Of a stretch of 64,000 nt of DNA, positions 1 to 9,522 are shown piece after piece. The notes below the pieces were generated by a model that saw only the letters and a list, made by a program, of their open reading frames with translations, was not told the DNA's origin and searched no databases. Location: the NCBI GenBank assembly GCA_017618055.1, contig JAFZVB010000018.1, positions 1 through 64,000 of the forward strand, in the 5' to 3' direction. Both the position numbers and the translations under genes were made by a program. Each line of letters starts with the position of its first letter. Position 1 is the first letter of the stretch. The DNA comes from Clostridia bacterium (GTDB lineage Bacteria > Bacillota > Clostridia > Christensenellales > CAG-917).

Positions 1-3000
1 CAGATGTAGCTCACGCTGAATATGTGCCTATGGGAAATCCAATATCAACCGAGCAAGACTTTTTGGTGGCATTGGCTCAAGGAGGTAGAAAATATTTAAC
101 GCGTGATATAGGTATGCAAAATAATTATAGTTTCACCCTAACAAATGATCTTATTTTAGATTTAAATGGGTTTGGTATTACTCCTGGAAATTATAATTAC
201 ATCATGATTTATACAAATGGACACGATCTTACACTTCAGTCTAGTCACCCTGGTAACGGTGGCGTTAATGCACAAATATATTTAACAATTGGTATGCAAA
301 TGGAGAAATCTACACTCACAATGAATGATGGTGTCTTCGTTTCTTCTGTTAACATTGTTCGTGAAAACGGAAGATATACACTAGACAGCCTATTTGAGAA
401 AATAAAGTTACGTAACGGAGTTATAGAATTTCTTTCCTATCGTGAAGATACTTATTGTAATAACTACTATTCAACAACTCAAGATCTAGAAGGCTTTAAA
501 GACAAGGTAGAATTTGGTACCGGTTCTCTATATGTAGATAAAAAGAAAGTTGCTAATGCAGAGGATTTTTGGAGTAAAGTAGATTTTGATACAGAAGCTC
601 CTCCTGGAATTACTGGAAAGTTTGTAGCTTGTTTACCAAATCCAGATCCATTTGATACAACTTTAACATTAACAATGAAACAAGCACCAACTACCGAAGA
701 AAAAGGTATCGTTGAGATTAAAACTCCTTATGCAGACCCAGAAGCAGAAAGAACTCATTTTGGTAGCGAAACCACAACAAACTGGTATCGTTCAATAAAT
801 GGAGGAGGATATCAAGAGTGTACAGGTTATAATGGCAATTTTGCCAACTATGGTAATGTTTTTGAAGATAAAAATATTGAACTTGGTGCAAATTCATATA
901 CATACTATACAACCGCTGTCAATGGATTGAACTTTGGTAATATCATTGTTACAACAAGTAAGTATACCATTTATTCTGCCCCATTTGCTCCATCTTCTGC
1001 TGGAGTTAGTGGTCCAGAAAATGTTGTTACAGGAAAAAGCGTTACCTTAACAGGTCACTATTCTACAAATCCAAACAACGTTGGCGGAAACATTGTTAAA
1101 CAAGAATATAAGTGGCAAAAATATAATACTGCTACTGAACAATGGGAAGATATCAGCGGACAAACCAATTTAACTTATAGCCCTTCAACTGCTTCTGCAG
1201 GCACAACTCAATATAGATTCTGTGTACGTACAGTAGGCAAAGGAAACCAAGCTTCAAGTTGGAAAATGAGTGAAACATTTGAGTTGGCTGTTGGCGAATA
1301 TGACTCTCCAGTTGTTTCAGTTGGTGGAACAGAAGTAACAAAGGTCGTTGGAGATAATGCTGTATTAACAGCATCTGTATCAAATGCATCCTACTTTACT
1401 GAGGGAATTGAATATCAATGGTATTATGTTTGGGCATATGCAGAGGGAACACCTCTTTATAAGGCTATCGAAAATGGTACAAAGAATGATTACACATTCT
1501 CAAATGCAACAACTGCTTCATTAACAATAGCTCGTTCAACAACAAATACCAATCCATTAATTGTTCGTTGTAAAGTAACAGGTAATGTTAGTGGTTACAA
1601 ACGTTCTTCAAATACAGACGATGTATCCGTAAGTTTTATTAACTTACCAAAGCCTGAAATTAAAACACAACCACAAGGCGCATCTCTTCCAATGACTAAT
1701 ACAACACGTGTAATTAGTGTTTCTGCTACTACAATGCAAGGCACACTTGCATATCAATGGCAAACATCTACAGATAATGCAAATTGGAGCGACATAGCTA
1801 ATGCAAATGAATATAGATATTTTGTAGACCAAAATGTCGCAACAAATGGAACATACTATCGTTGTGTTGTTTCAAATGCAGCAGGTTCAATAAATTCAGA
1901 ATCAGCAAAGATAGTTATTACAGATAAAACCGTATTAAATGCAACCGTTACAAGTGGTCTTGCTGTAACATTTGTAGAAGGTAATGCAAACTATGAACTT
2001 GATAATGTTAATCGCACACTTGTTTGTCACCTTGGTGATACATTCTTAATTGGTTTTGAAGTTTCAGAAGGAAATTCAACACTAAGCAATAAAACAATTG
2101 GTACAGATTGGAGAAATGAAACTGGTCTCTTTGAAAACGGAATGGGAAAGAATTATCTTAATACAGATATGGCTGGAACATTTGAATACTATGGAAGATT
2201 CTATGCAGAGTATGATGATGGTTTAGGTCATGTTCAATCTGTCCTCTTTGATAGAAATACTGATGAGAGTTTGAGATTTATGGTAACAGTTCTTCCAAAC
2301 GAAGATTCAATAGAAATTGATCCAGAAAGTCCAATTACTCCAGACTATTCAACATTATTAAACAACTATGTTTCAACAACTGCTCAAACTAACTTCCGTG
2401 GAAATCACAAGGCAGCAAATTACTATTACTTTGTTTTAGGATATCGTCTCTATGTTGGTATTCCTAATGAAGATGGAGAAGTAGTGTACTATTGCTTTGA
2501 TAAGGCTGAATTCTATAATGATGCTACAGATGAATATAATAATGCATATGAACTTGAAATGGATAGATCAGCAGCAAAACTTACAGAGCTTGGATTAGAA
2601 GAAGTTCCAGATGGATACTATGATGCATATGTTGTTATGGATTATCAATCAATCGTTAATGAAAACGTTGACAACCAATTCATAGTAAAACGTGGTTCAT
2701 ATGAAGGACATCACTTCACACTCCCAGTTTTGTCTGAATGTGCACATACACATACAACAACAACTTATACATTTGATTATGACAATCCAGCAGAACCTGA
2801 AATTTTCATTTGGACAAAGTGTGACGAATGTGGAACAGATCTTCCTGGTGCATTTATCCGTATCTATGAAGATACTGGTGCAGCAGGACTTGCAATCATT
2901 TCTCAAGCAGCAACATGTAACGAAGTTGGAATGAAAGAACACAAACATTTCACACTTGGTGGTTATGATATTTACTACGTAAAAGACAAAGATAATCACT

Positions 3001-4226
3001 GGGTAGAATGTGCAGATCCAACAACACTTGTAATCCCAGCTGGTCATAATTATCAAGCAGTTGCAAAAGTAGACCCAACTTGTACAGTAGATGGATGTGA
3101 TGCCCACTATGAATGTTCACTCTGTCATAAGAAGTTCATCTTAGATGGAACAACATATTATGAAGTTACAGCAGAGCAATTAGCAATTGCTTCATATCAC
3201 AAGAATCTTAAGGTATTCTCAGAGTATCCAGCATCATGTTCTGAATATGGTGTAAGAGCATATTATTATTGTTCACATTGTAACAAATACTTCTCAGATG
3301 AAAATGGCACAACTGAAATCACAGACTTAACAGCATGGAAAGCTGGCGCAGGAAAGATTGAAAAAACTCCACACAATTGGGGTCCTTGGACAGTTATAAA
3401 GGCTGCAACAGAAACTGAAGATGGTATAGAAGAAAGAGTATGTGCTAATGACAACACTCATAAAGAACAACGTGCTATCACAGCTTCTGGTTATTCATAT
3501 CAAACAGAGACAGATGGAACAAAGGTATTCCAAGAAGAATTAACTCCAGGAACAGCTAAAGACTTAACAGCACTCTTCACAGCCTCTAAGACAGCTAACG
3601 GCAAAGTATCTATAGAAGTTGGAACAACAACTCTTACATTTGATAAGAATGCTGTAAACGCAATTGGTGGCGGCAATGCAATCTTAACAGTTACAGTTGC
3701 AACAACAGGATTAGATGTTGAAGGTGCACAATTCGTAGTTGAAATTACATTCAACGGAAATGCATTCACAAACGGCTCTGTTTCAGTTAAGGTTCCATTC
3801 AATGCAGCAGTCCCAGCAGGAAAGGTTGCAAAAGTCTTCTATATCAACGGAGAGAACAAAGAACCATTAAATACAAAGATTGAAGGCGGATACGCAATAT
3901 TTGATGTAAATCACTTCTCTAAGTTCGCTATGTTGTTTGTAGATGAACAACCAGATCAACCAGCAGTACAACCAGCAAAGAAGGGATTAAGCGGTGGCGC
4001 AATTGCAGGTATTGTTATTGCAATTATCGTAGCACTTGGCGCAGCTGGATTCTGTGTATACTGGTTTGTATTCAGAAAGAAGAAAGGTGATGCTCCAAAG
4101 GTTGAAGAAAAGAAAGAAGACGAATCTCAAGAGGAAGTAAAAGAAGAGCCTCAAGAAGAGAAAGTTGAAGAAGAACAACCAGAGGAAACACCAGAAGTAG
4201 AAGAAGAGAAGAAAGACGAAGAATAA
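1..4226 (+). CDS. Ig-like-domain surface protein with C-terminal membrane anchor (5' end cut by the window)
   Basis: The reading frame is open to the left edge (codons start at base 3: D-V-A-H-A-E-Y-V), so the GTG at 24 is not the true start. Probably little more than the signal peptide is missing. Numbered from the GTG, about residues 320-645 hold three Ig-like beta-sandwich units, each with a Y-x-W or Y-K-W tryptophan and a Y-R-C or V-R-C strand. Residues ~890-1130 hold Cys/His-rich repeats (C-x2-C-G, A-T-C-N-E-x-G, C-S-x-C-x-K-x-F) of the kind found in clostridial surface proteins. Residues ~1321-1345 form one membrane helix, followed by RKKK and a Glu/Lys-rich cytoplasmic tail. This gives an outside-facing protein anchored at its C-terminus, with no LPXTG motif. 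An adhesive or structural role is inferred. A bidirectional terminator follows at 4251. Confidence 0.85.
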   Translation, partial: DVAHAEYVPMGNPISTEQDFLVALAQGGRKYLTRDIGMQNNYSFTLTNDLILDLNGFGITPGNYNYIMIYTNGHDLTLQSSHPGNGGVNAQIYLTIGMQMEKSTLTMNDGVFVSSVNIVRENGRYTLDSLFEKIKLRNGVIEFLSYREDTYCNNYYSTTQDLEGFKDKVEFGTGSLYVDKKKVANAEDFWSKVDFDTEAPPGITGKFVACLPNPDPFDTTLTLTMKQAPTTEEKGIVEIKTPYADPEAERTHFGSETTTNWYRSINGGGYQECTGYNGNFANYGNVFEDKNIELGANSYTYYTTAVNGLNFGNIIVTTSKYTIYSAPFAPSSAGVSGPENVVTGKSVTLTGHYSTNPNNVGGNIVKQEYKWQKYNTATEQWEDISGQTNLTYSPSTASAGTTQYRFCVRTVGKGNQASSWKMSETFELAVGEYDSPVVSVGGTEVTKVVGDNAVLTASVSNASYFTEGIEYQWYYVWAYAEGTPLYKAIENGTKNDYTFSNATTASLTIARSTTNTNPLIVRCKVTGNVSGYKRSSNTDDVSVSFINLPKPEIKTQPQGASLPMTNTTRVISVSATTMQGTLAYQWQTSTDNANWSDIANANEYRYFVDQNVATNGTYYRCVVSNAAGSINSESAKIVITDKTVLNATVTSGLAVTFVEGNANYELDNVNRTLVCHLGDTFLIGFEVSEGNSTLSNKTIGTDWRNETGLFENGMGKNYLNTDMAGTFEYYGRFYAEYDDGLGHVQSVLFDRNTDESLRFMVTVLPNEDSIEIDPESPITPDYSTLLNNYVSTTAQTNFRGNHKAANYYYFVLGYRLYVGIPNEDGEVVYYCFDKAEFYNDATDEYNNAYELEMDRSAAKLTELGLEEVPDGYYDAYVVMDYQSIVNENVDNQFIVKRGSYEGHHFTLPVLSECAHTHTTTTYTFDYDNPAEPEIFIWTKCDECGTDLPGAFIRIYEDTGAAGLAIISQAATCNEVGMKEHKHFTLGGYDIYYVKDKDNHWVECADPTTLVIPAGHNYQAVAKVDPTCTVDGCDAHYECSLCHKKFILDGTTYYEVTAEQLAIASYHKNLKVFSEYPASCSEYGVRAYYYCSHCNKYFSDENGTTEITDLTAWKAGAGKIEKTPHNWGPWTVIKAATETEDGIEERVCANDNTHKEQRAITASGYSYQTETDGTKVFQEELTPGTAKDLTALFTASKTANGKVSIEVGTTTLTFDKNAVNAIGGGNAILTVTVATTGLDVEGAQFVVEITFNGNAFTNGSVSVKVPFNAAVPAGKVAKVFYINGENKEPLNTKIEGGYAIFDVNHFSKFAMLFVDEQPDQPAVQPAKKGLSGGAIAGIVIAIIVALGAAGFCVYWFVFRKKKGDAPKVEEKKEDESQEEVKEEPQEEKVEEEQPEETPEVEEEKKDEE

Positions 4227-4250
4227 TTAGTTTGAATCTCCTTAAAAAAT

Positions 4251-4279
4251 AAAACGCTTACCTTCGGGTAGGCGTTTTT
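4251..4279 (+). terminator. Bidirectional rho-independent terminator
   Basis: A 12-bp stem (AAAACGCTTACC / GGTAGGCGTTTT, one G-U pair on the plus transcript) closes a TTCG tetraloop. T-runs follow on both strands. It sits between two convergent genes and probably ends both transcripts. Confidence 0.85.
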
Positions 4280-4310
4280 ATTAGGGAAGTTTAAGTTTTT
4301 GATATAGATA

Positions 4311-5891
4311 TTAATCTATATTTTCTTCTGTAGGATTTTCTTCAGTAACTATATCATCACTTGTTGTTTCTTCTTCTGTATTCTCTTGGACCTTTCTTTC
4401 TTCTATCTCTTTACAGATTTGTGCATAGGTTTTTTCTGTTAGTTTGAATTTTGTAAGATAAACAATAAGACCACCAACAACAAATAACATAGGAGCAACT
4501 GTTAATACAACTATTAACCACTTGGATGTAGATTCTGGAACGGTTGCAAGGATATCTGCTATTTGTGTGGATTTTTCTTCAGCCGTTATAAGACCTAATG
4601 TTGCGTCATTTTCTATATTTGAAATCTCCTGCGTTACATCTGTTATCGCTAAAGCAAAGAACGTTAGAGAGACTATACCTTGTACAATAGCACTACTCAT
4701 CTTGGCCATGAATGGTCTTAAAGAGAAGATAGCACCTTCGGCTCTTTCTCCTGTCTTCCATTCGTTATATTCAACACAGTTTTGCATTGAAACAGTTTGT
4801 ACCATATAGAACATTGTTTGTCCTAAGGAAGCACCTAGACCAGAAATTGCTAGGAGGTAGAATATAATGTTGTATCCAAATAGGGTAGCACTTGTCTTTG
4901 CAAATAAACCTATGAACAACATAATGGTGTAGGATATTACTACAATTATTACGGAAACAGTACTTATTTGCTTTCTTGTGAACTTCTTTGCTATTAGAGG
5001 GTAGAACACCATTACAACAGCAGACATTCCAGACAATACAACAAATATAGTTACAAGCATTCCTTGATATCCAAATCTAATATATAAGAATATGGATAAC
5101 ATTGCGGATGTAAGAATTGCACCACCAGGGTTGTATAAAAGCATTGTAAGAGCTATCCAGAGTACTTGGTCATTCTTAAATAATACCTTGAACATCTTTT
5201 TTAAAGATGGTTTAGGAGCATTTGGAAGGGAAGGAGCAAGTGGTTTCTCTTTTACAACTAAGGATGTCATTAATTGGCAACCAAAGAACATTACACAGAA
5301 GACTATAGCCATAACTATAGAGCCAGTTTGAGCACTATTCCCAATTGCATGGTCTCCATATGCAAGGATAGGGAATAAAAGTGTAACAGATACATTTCCT
5401 ATACCAGCAGTAATGTTAGAAAGAGTGGAGATATTGTTTCTATCTTTTTCATTGGATGTTAGTGAAGGCATCATGCCCCAGTAACTAATATCATTCATTG
5501 TGAAGGTAATACCCCAGAGAAGATATGCAAAAATAAAGAATATTACATAAGCATCTCCATATAGTGGGACTAGGAATAGGGCAAGGACAACACCAATATT
5601 GGTTATACATCCAATCATAATCCATGGTTTAAACTTACCCCATTTGGTTCTAGTAACCTCAATGATAGCTCCCATAAGTGGATCATTACATGCATCAAAG
5701 ATTCTGCAAATAATAATGATTAAACTCATAGTTAACATGTTGGCTGCAGTAAGTCCTTTGGTTAATAAAGCACAGGTAAATAGTTGTGCATTTACTAGTG
5801 CATAGACCATATCACGACCCACACCACCAAGACTGTAACCCCATAGATTTCGCTTGGATAATCTTTCTTCCATTATTCCTTCTTGTGCCAT
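4311..5891 (-). CDS. GPH-family (MelB-like) sugar:cation symporter
   Basis: A polytopic membrane protein of 526 residues with about 12 hydrophobic helices and the glycoside-pentoside-hexuronide symporter pattern: early GYSLGGVGRD, then R-I-F-D-A-x-N-D-P-L-M-G, then TKWGKFKPW in the first cytoplasmic loop. These are the family's cation-site Asp pair and loop residues. It likely takes up a glycoside or hexuronide with Na+ or H+; the substrate cannot be read from sequence. The C-terminus carries an extra acidic tail (Glu/Thr-rich, last ~40 residues). The start is uncertain: the first ATG (5891) has TAAGGAGA upstream, while a second ATG at 5873 lies just after AAGGA encoded inside the longer form. 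It is the last gene of a minus-strand run with dtd and the methyltransferase (23-bp gap to dtd). Confidence 0.85.
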   Translation of the reverse strand: MAQEGIMEERLSKRNLWGYSLGGVGRDMVYALVNAQLFTCALLTKGLTAANMLTMSLIIIICRIFDACNDPLMGAIIEVTRTKWGKFKPWIMIGCITNIGVVLALFLVPLYGDAYVIFFIFAYLLWGITFTMNDISYWGMMPSLTSNEKDRNNISTLSNITAGIGNVSVTLLFPILAYGDHAIGNSAQTGSIVMAIVFCVMFFGCQLMTSLVVKEKPLAPSLPNAPKPSLKKMFKVLFKNDQVLWIALTMLLYNPGGAILTSAMLSIFLYIRFGYQGMLVTIFVVLSGMSAVVMVFYPLIAKKFTRKQISTVSVIIVVISYTIMLFIGLFAKTSATLFGYNIIFYLLAISGLGASLGQTMFYMVQTVSMQNCVEYNEWKTGERAEGAIFSLRPFMAKMSSAIVQGIVSLTFFALAITDVTQEISNIENDATLGLITAEEKSTQIADILATVPESTSKWLIVVLTVAPMLFVVGGLIVYLTKFKLTEKTYAQICKEIEERKVQENTEEETTSDDIVTEENPTEENID

Positions 5892-5914
5892 TTTATATTC
5901 TCCTTAAAATCTCA

Positions 5915-6358
5915 TTAACATTCAAAAACGAAGGTTAAAGGTCCCATTTGTACTTGATTAATTACCATATGTGCGCCAAACACACCAGTTTGACATGGTA
6001 CGCCTTCCTTAATTATTCCGTCTCTAACTCTCTCGTATAACTCTTTTGCTCTGTCTGGTAATTCGGCATCTTTGAAGTCTGGTCTATTGCCAGATCTTTT
6101 GCCTAATGTACCTGCTAAACAGAATTGAGAGACTAGTAATATTTCCTTGCCAACATCTTTAACAGAGAGGTTCATCTTGCCATTCTCGTCTGCAAAAATT
6201 CTAAGGAGGGTAAGCTTTCTTGCAAGGTAATCTGCTTGTTCTTCTGTGTCTCCTTTTGCAACTGCTATAAATACAGTTAGTCCTGAATCTATATGACTAA
6301 TTACTTTTCCATCTACTGTTAATGTGGTTTCTCCACAACGTTGTATTACTGCTCTCAT
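5915..6358 (-). CDS. dtd: D-aminoacyl-tRNA deacylase
   Basis: A cytoplasmic enzyme that hydrolyses D-aminoacyl-tRNA, such as D-Tyr-tRNA, as a translation proofreader. At 147 residues it is the normal family length. It begins MRAVIQR, carries the KMNLSVKDVGKEILLVSQF block, and ends with a Gly-cis-Pro motif (M-G-P-L-T). Two motifs differ slightly from the consensus: SQFTL-x-A-D reads SQFCLAGT, and N-x-G-P-V-T reads QMGPLT, with Gly-Pro kept. The start codon directly abuts the stop codon of the upstream methyltransferase gene (TAA then ATG, no gap), so the two are almost certainly co-transcribed and translationally coupled. Confidence 0.93.
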   Translation of the reverse strand: MRAVIQRCGETTLTVDGKVISHIDSGLTVFIAVAKGDTEEQADYLARKLTLLRIFADENGKMNLSVKDVGKEILLVSQFCLAGTLGKRSGNRPDFKDAELPDRAKELYERVRDGIIKEGVPCQTGVFGAHMVINQVQMGPLTFVFEC

Positions 6359-7507
6359 TTATTCTTCCTTTCTTGGTGGTTTACCAAGGTATTGGTACAA
6401 ATTACATTCTAATTCAGAATTGTATAACTTTCTAGTCTTATCTGCTTTCTTGCCAAAGCATTTTTCAAACCCTTTATATGATGTTATTACATATGCACAC
6501 CATTCATCTAGGGAATCATATACCTTTCTAAAGTCTTTATATAATTCTTTTAGTTCTGCCTCTTTTAATAATCTTTCTCCATATGGAGGATTTGTTATTA
6601 TAACTCCATGTGAGAATCTTGAACTTAGTTTTCTCATATCTTGCACTTGGAGATGAATTTTATCTTTTACCCCAGCATTTTCTGCATGTTTTAGTGCAAG
6701 TTTAATTTGAGAAGGGTCTATATCAAAGCCAGATATCCTAACTTCTTTATCTAATGTTTCTAAGTCTTTTGCTTCCTCGTTAACTTTGTCTCTTAGTTGT
6801 GGTATATTAGACCAATTTTCAAAAGAGAAAGAGCGGTGTAGTCCTGGGGCAATATTTAGGGCTATTAATGCAGCTTCTATTGGGAATGTGCCTGAGCCAC
6901 AGAAAGGGTCTATAAGCACTCTGTCTGGATTCCAAACAGATAGCTCAATAATTGCAGCAGCCATTGTCTCGCGCATTGGAGCGTGTCCTACAAGCGTTCT
7001 GTAACCACGTTTATGTAATCCTTCTCCAGATGTGTCTAGCGTAACCCTGCAAACATCATTAATTAGAGATACTTCTATATTGTATATAGAACCAGACTCT
7101 GTTAAGGTATCTAGGGAATAGAAAGAACATAGTTTTTTAACTATTGCTTTTTTAGAAATACTTTGAATTGAGGAGAGGGCAAATAATGTACTTTTAATAC
7201 TCTTAGCATCTACCACAACACTTCCATCTTTTGTTATTATTTCTTGCCATGGAATAGAGTAGATACCATCATAGAGTTCGTCAAAGGTTGTGGCAGTGAA
7301 TGTGGATATAACAATACGAATACGGTTGCTTGTACGAAGGAACACATTACTTCTAACAACATCTAAAAAAGTGCCTTCATATGTTATTCTTCCATACTCA
7401 GCACCACTTGGATTGTATCCTAGTTTTATAATCTCCCTTTTAGTTACTGCCTCAATACCACTTGCAGATGCGGATTCTATTAGTAATTTGCCATCAAAAA
7501 AACTCAT
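6359..7507 (-). CDS. THUMP-domain class I RNA methyltransferase (RlmL/YpsC-type, 23S rRNA N2-guanine)
   Basis: 382 residues. A THUMP RNA-binding region covers about residues 45-165. A Rossmann SAM-binding domain follows, with motif I D-P-F-C-G-S-G-T at 200-207 and the amino-methyltransferase motif N-P-P-Y-G-E-R-L at 306-313. This architecture matches the single-domain Firmicutes relatives of RlmL that modify 23S rRNA; the exact target guanine is inferred from family. The start ATG has no Shine-Dalgarno sequence, and a good promoter (TTGACT-N17-TATTAT, 7542-7514 on the minus strand) predicts transcription from the A of this ATG, so the mRNA is probably leaderless. It heads the methyltransferase-dtd-symporter run. 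Confidence 0.88.
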   Translation of the reverse strand: MSFFDGKLLIESASASGIEAVTKREIIKLGYNPSGAEYGRITYEGTFLDVVRSNVFLRTSNRIRIVISTFTATTFDELYDGIYSIPWQEIITKDGSVVVDAKSIKSTLFALSSIQSISKKAIVKKLCSFYSLDTLTESGSIYNIEVSLINDVCRVTLDTSGEGLHKRGYRTLVGHAPMRETMAAAIIELSVWNPDRVLIDPFCGSGTFPIEAALIALNIAPGLHRSFSFENWSNIPQLRDKVNEEAKDLETLDKEVRISGFDIDPSQIKLALKHAENAGVKDKIHLQVQDMRKLSSRFSHGVIITNPPYGERLLKEAELKELYKDFRKVYDSLDEWCAYVITSYKGFEKCFGKKADKTRKLYNSELECNLYQYLGKPPRKEE

Positions 7508-7513
7508 AAGTTA

Positions 7514-7542
7514 ATAATAAGATTATTAAAGGGAATAGTCAA
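7514..7542 (-). promoter_or_regulatory. Sigma-A promoter for the methyltransferase-dtd operon (leaderless)
   Basis: On the minus strand, TTGACT (7542-7537), a 17-bp spacer, then TATTAT (7519-7514). The expected start of transcription, 7 bases past the -10, is base 7507, the first base of the ATG. Confidence 0.7.
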
Positions 7543-7550
7543 GATACAAA

Positions 7551-7578
7551 CAAAAACACCACCCTAAGAAGGATGGTG
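7551..7578 (-). terminator. Rho-independent terminator for the 606-residue lipoprotein gene
   Basis: Read on the minus strand, the hairpin CACCATCCT / AGGGTGGTG (one G-U pair) is followed by TTTTTG. It lies 24 bp past the stop codon of the gene ending at 7602. Confidence 0.8.
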
Positions 7579-7601
7579 CAATTGTTATATTATGTTAATA
7601 A

Positions 7602-9422
7602 TTAGATTGTGTAAAGCTTGTCAAGATATGTGTCGCCAACTGGATCATAAATGTTTAATGCAATAACAACACTATCATTGTATACTGATGTTGCTGGAAC
7701 ATATTCTGCTTGAACATTATCAACAACAAGTAATTCTGTGTTTCTAGCATTTACATACTTATATGTTTGTTTGCCAATTCCGTTTGTTTGAGAAATCTTG
7801 AAGATACCTTCTCCAACATATTCACAGAATACTGAGTTGCTCTTTTCGTAGATAACGGTTGGAGATGTTAAAGTTGCTTCGTTACGTAAATCATAGACTA
7901 CCCAGTCTCCTGTATCTTCTTCTACACATACATAGTCTCCAAATACTTCTAATGTTTTAACATTATCTTTTGTTAGAGAAGCAACCTTAATGTTCTTATT
8001 CATATCAAATACATAGTATTGTGATGCAACATTATCTAATGCAACTAAGAAATTATTTCCACTCTTAATTACATTGTCTACAGTTGTGAGAGTATTTAAG
8101 TTTTGGTCAAGTAAGTAAACATGTCCATCTACACTATATCCATAATATCTTTGGTTATTATTAATGATAGTGATTAAAACTTTGTCTACATCAAATAAAC
8201 CTGGTGTGCTTACTAAGAAGTTGCCATCTGTATCTGCTACGTAGTTCATATAAGATCTACATACATAGTAGTTTTGGATAGCTTGTGCCTTAATTGAAAG
8301 GTATGGCTTATTGTTGTTTGCAGTGAAGACTTGGAAATTGTCTGCAATGATGTATCCTGCGAACAATCTTGACATTGTACCTGTTGGAATATCAAATACC
8401 CAGAATCTGTTTTGTAATTTTGATTCAAGTGGTCCAATTGTTTCTACATAGTCATAATCTGTTTCATCACTTGGTACTTGTCCTTCTGTTAAGAGGAATA
8501 CTTTACCATTTGCAATAACCTTGTGAGATACTCTTGAAAGACCGAAGTCTAATGAAAGAACAGAAACAGCTGATGTTGAATTATACCTGTTGTAGAATAA
8601 GATTTGGTTTGTTGCGATACTTTCAAAGTAGTAGTAACCACTTAATCCTGGAACTGCTGTTCTTTCTGCATATTTATCATTTACACCGAATGTTGGGAGA
8701 TTTTCTCCTTCATATTCTTCACGTGAGTAATCTTCTACACTTACTTTATATTCTGTTGAAGCATCTACTGTTTGATATAAAACTATAATATATTTTCCAA
8801 ATGTTGCATCTTCAAATGCTCTATTATTGTTGGTTCTGAATGTTGGAGTTAATGCACTCAATGTTTGGAGTTGATATGTAGTTGTGATAGGACCTGTGTA
8901 AACACGCATAATGTTTCCATATAAGTCTATAGAATATGCGCTACATGCACCAGATGTATCGTTCTTATGTGCAACTTTAAAATAATAAATAGCGCCACCA
9001 GAATAACTCATTAAACCATTGTTATCATAGAGTGCGAATGAAATTTCAGATGCAAGTTTCTTGTTGAATACATCATAGAGGTAATAAACGTTTCCTAATG
9101 TATCTGTAGATTCGGTATCTAAAACAACATAAATGAGCAATCCATTTGGGGCGATTAAATAAGCACCAGTTGATTGATATCTTTCTGGTATTGTTACATC
9201 TTCATAGGATGTAGCAAGTGTGATTGAGTTTTGAACATGAACATCATCTAGATTAAGAGCAGTTTGTCCTGTTACAGGTGGTGTGGTTGTAGTTGTTCCT
9301 GTTGATGTGCCATCTGTCTTTTTCTTGTTACATGCAACAAGTGCAAAAGAAGCAACGATAAACATAGCAACAAGTAATACACACAATATAATTCTAGAGT
9401 ATTTTCTATTGTTTGTTCTCAT
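7602..9422 (-). CDS. Lipoprotein of unknown function
   Basis: 606 residues. It has an N-terminal lipoprotein signal: basic start, hydrophobic segment, then lipobox L-V-A-C with the lipidated Cys followed by N-K-K-K. A Thr/Ser/Gly-rich linker leads to a long all-beta body. The body has many evenly spaced aromatic strands (YYLYD, YYYFES, YVCRSY, YYGYS) and short hairpins such as D-x-N-G-L, which look like a beta-propeller, but I recognise no named family. It should be anchored on the outer face of the membrane. It is transcribed alone: it has its own promoter at 9485-9457 and its own terminator at 7551. The ribosome site is GGAGG, 6 bp before the ATG. Confidence 0.75.
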   Translation of the reverse strand: MRTNNRKYSRIILCVLLVAMFIVASFALVACNKKKTDGTSTGTTTTTPPVTGQTALNLDDVHVQNSITLATSYEDVTIPERYQSTGAYLIAPNGLLIYVVLDTESTDTLGNVYYLYDVFNKKLASEISFALYDNNGLMSYSGGAIYYFKVAHKNDTSGACSAYSIDLYGNIMRVYTGPITTTYQLQTLSALTPTFRTNNNRAFEDATFGKYIIVLYQTVDASTEYKVSVEDYSREEYEGENLPTFGVNDKYAERTAVPGLSGYYYFESIATNQILFYNRYNSTSAVSVLSLDFGLSRVSHKVIANGKVFLLTEGQVPSDETDYDYVETIGPLESKLQNRFWVFDIPTGTMSRLFAGYIIADNFQVFTANNNKPYLSIKAQAIQNYYVCRSYMNYVADTDGNFLVSTPGLFDVDKVLITIINNNQRYYGYSVDGHVYLLDQNLNTLTTVDNVIKSGNNFLVALDNVASQYYVFDMNKNIKVASLTKDNVKTLEVFGDYVCVEEDTGDWVVYDLRNEATLTSPTVIYEKSNSVFCEYVGEGIFKISQTNGIGKQTYKYVNARNTELLVVDNVQAEYVPATSVYNDSVVIALNIYDPVGDTYLDKLYTI

Positions 9423-9456
9423 ATTTTCCTCCGTATTTTTAAAATAGGTTAATAAA

Positions 9457-9485
9457 ATTATAAATATTTATTAAAAAATAGTCAA
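9457..9485 (-). promoter_or_regulatory. Sigma-A promoter for the 606-residue lipoprotein gene
   Basis: Minus strand TTGACT (9485-9480), 17-bp spacer, TATAAT (9462-9457). The leader is about 28 bases and contains GGAGG. The promoter starts immediately after the terminator of the upstream ABC operon. Confidence 0.8.
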
Positions 9486-9490
9486 TGTAG

Positions 9491-9515
9491 AAAAAAACCA
9501 GAGGCGAACCCCTGG
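9491..9515 (-). terminator. Rho-independent terminator of the amino-acid ABC operon
   Basis: Minus strand hairpin CCAGGGG-TTCG-CCTCTGG (one G-U) followed by seven T residues. Confidence 0.85.
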
Positions 9516-9522
9516 CTAATCT

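Noticed and set aside
2697..3107. 136-residue minus-strand frame, Cys/Phe-rich
   Set aside because: It is the shadow of the Cys/His-repeat block of the surface protein and has no ribosome site or recognisable domain.
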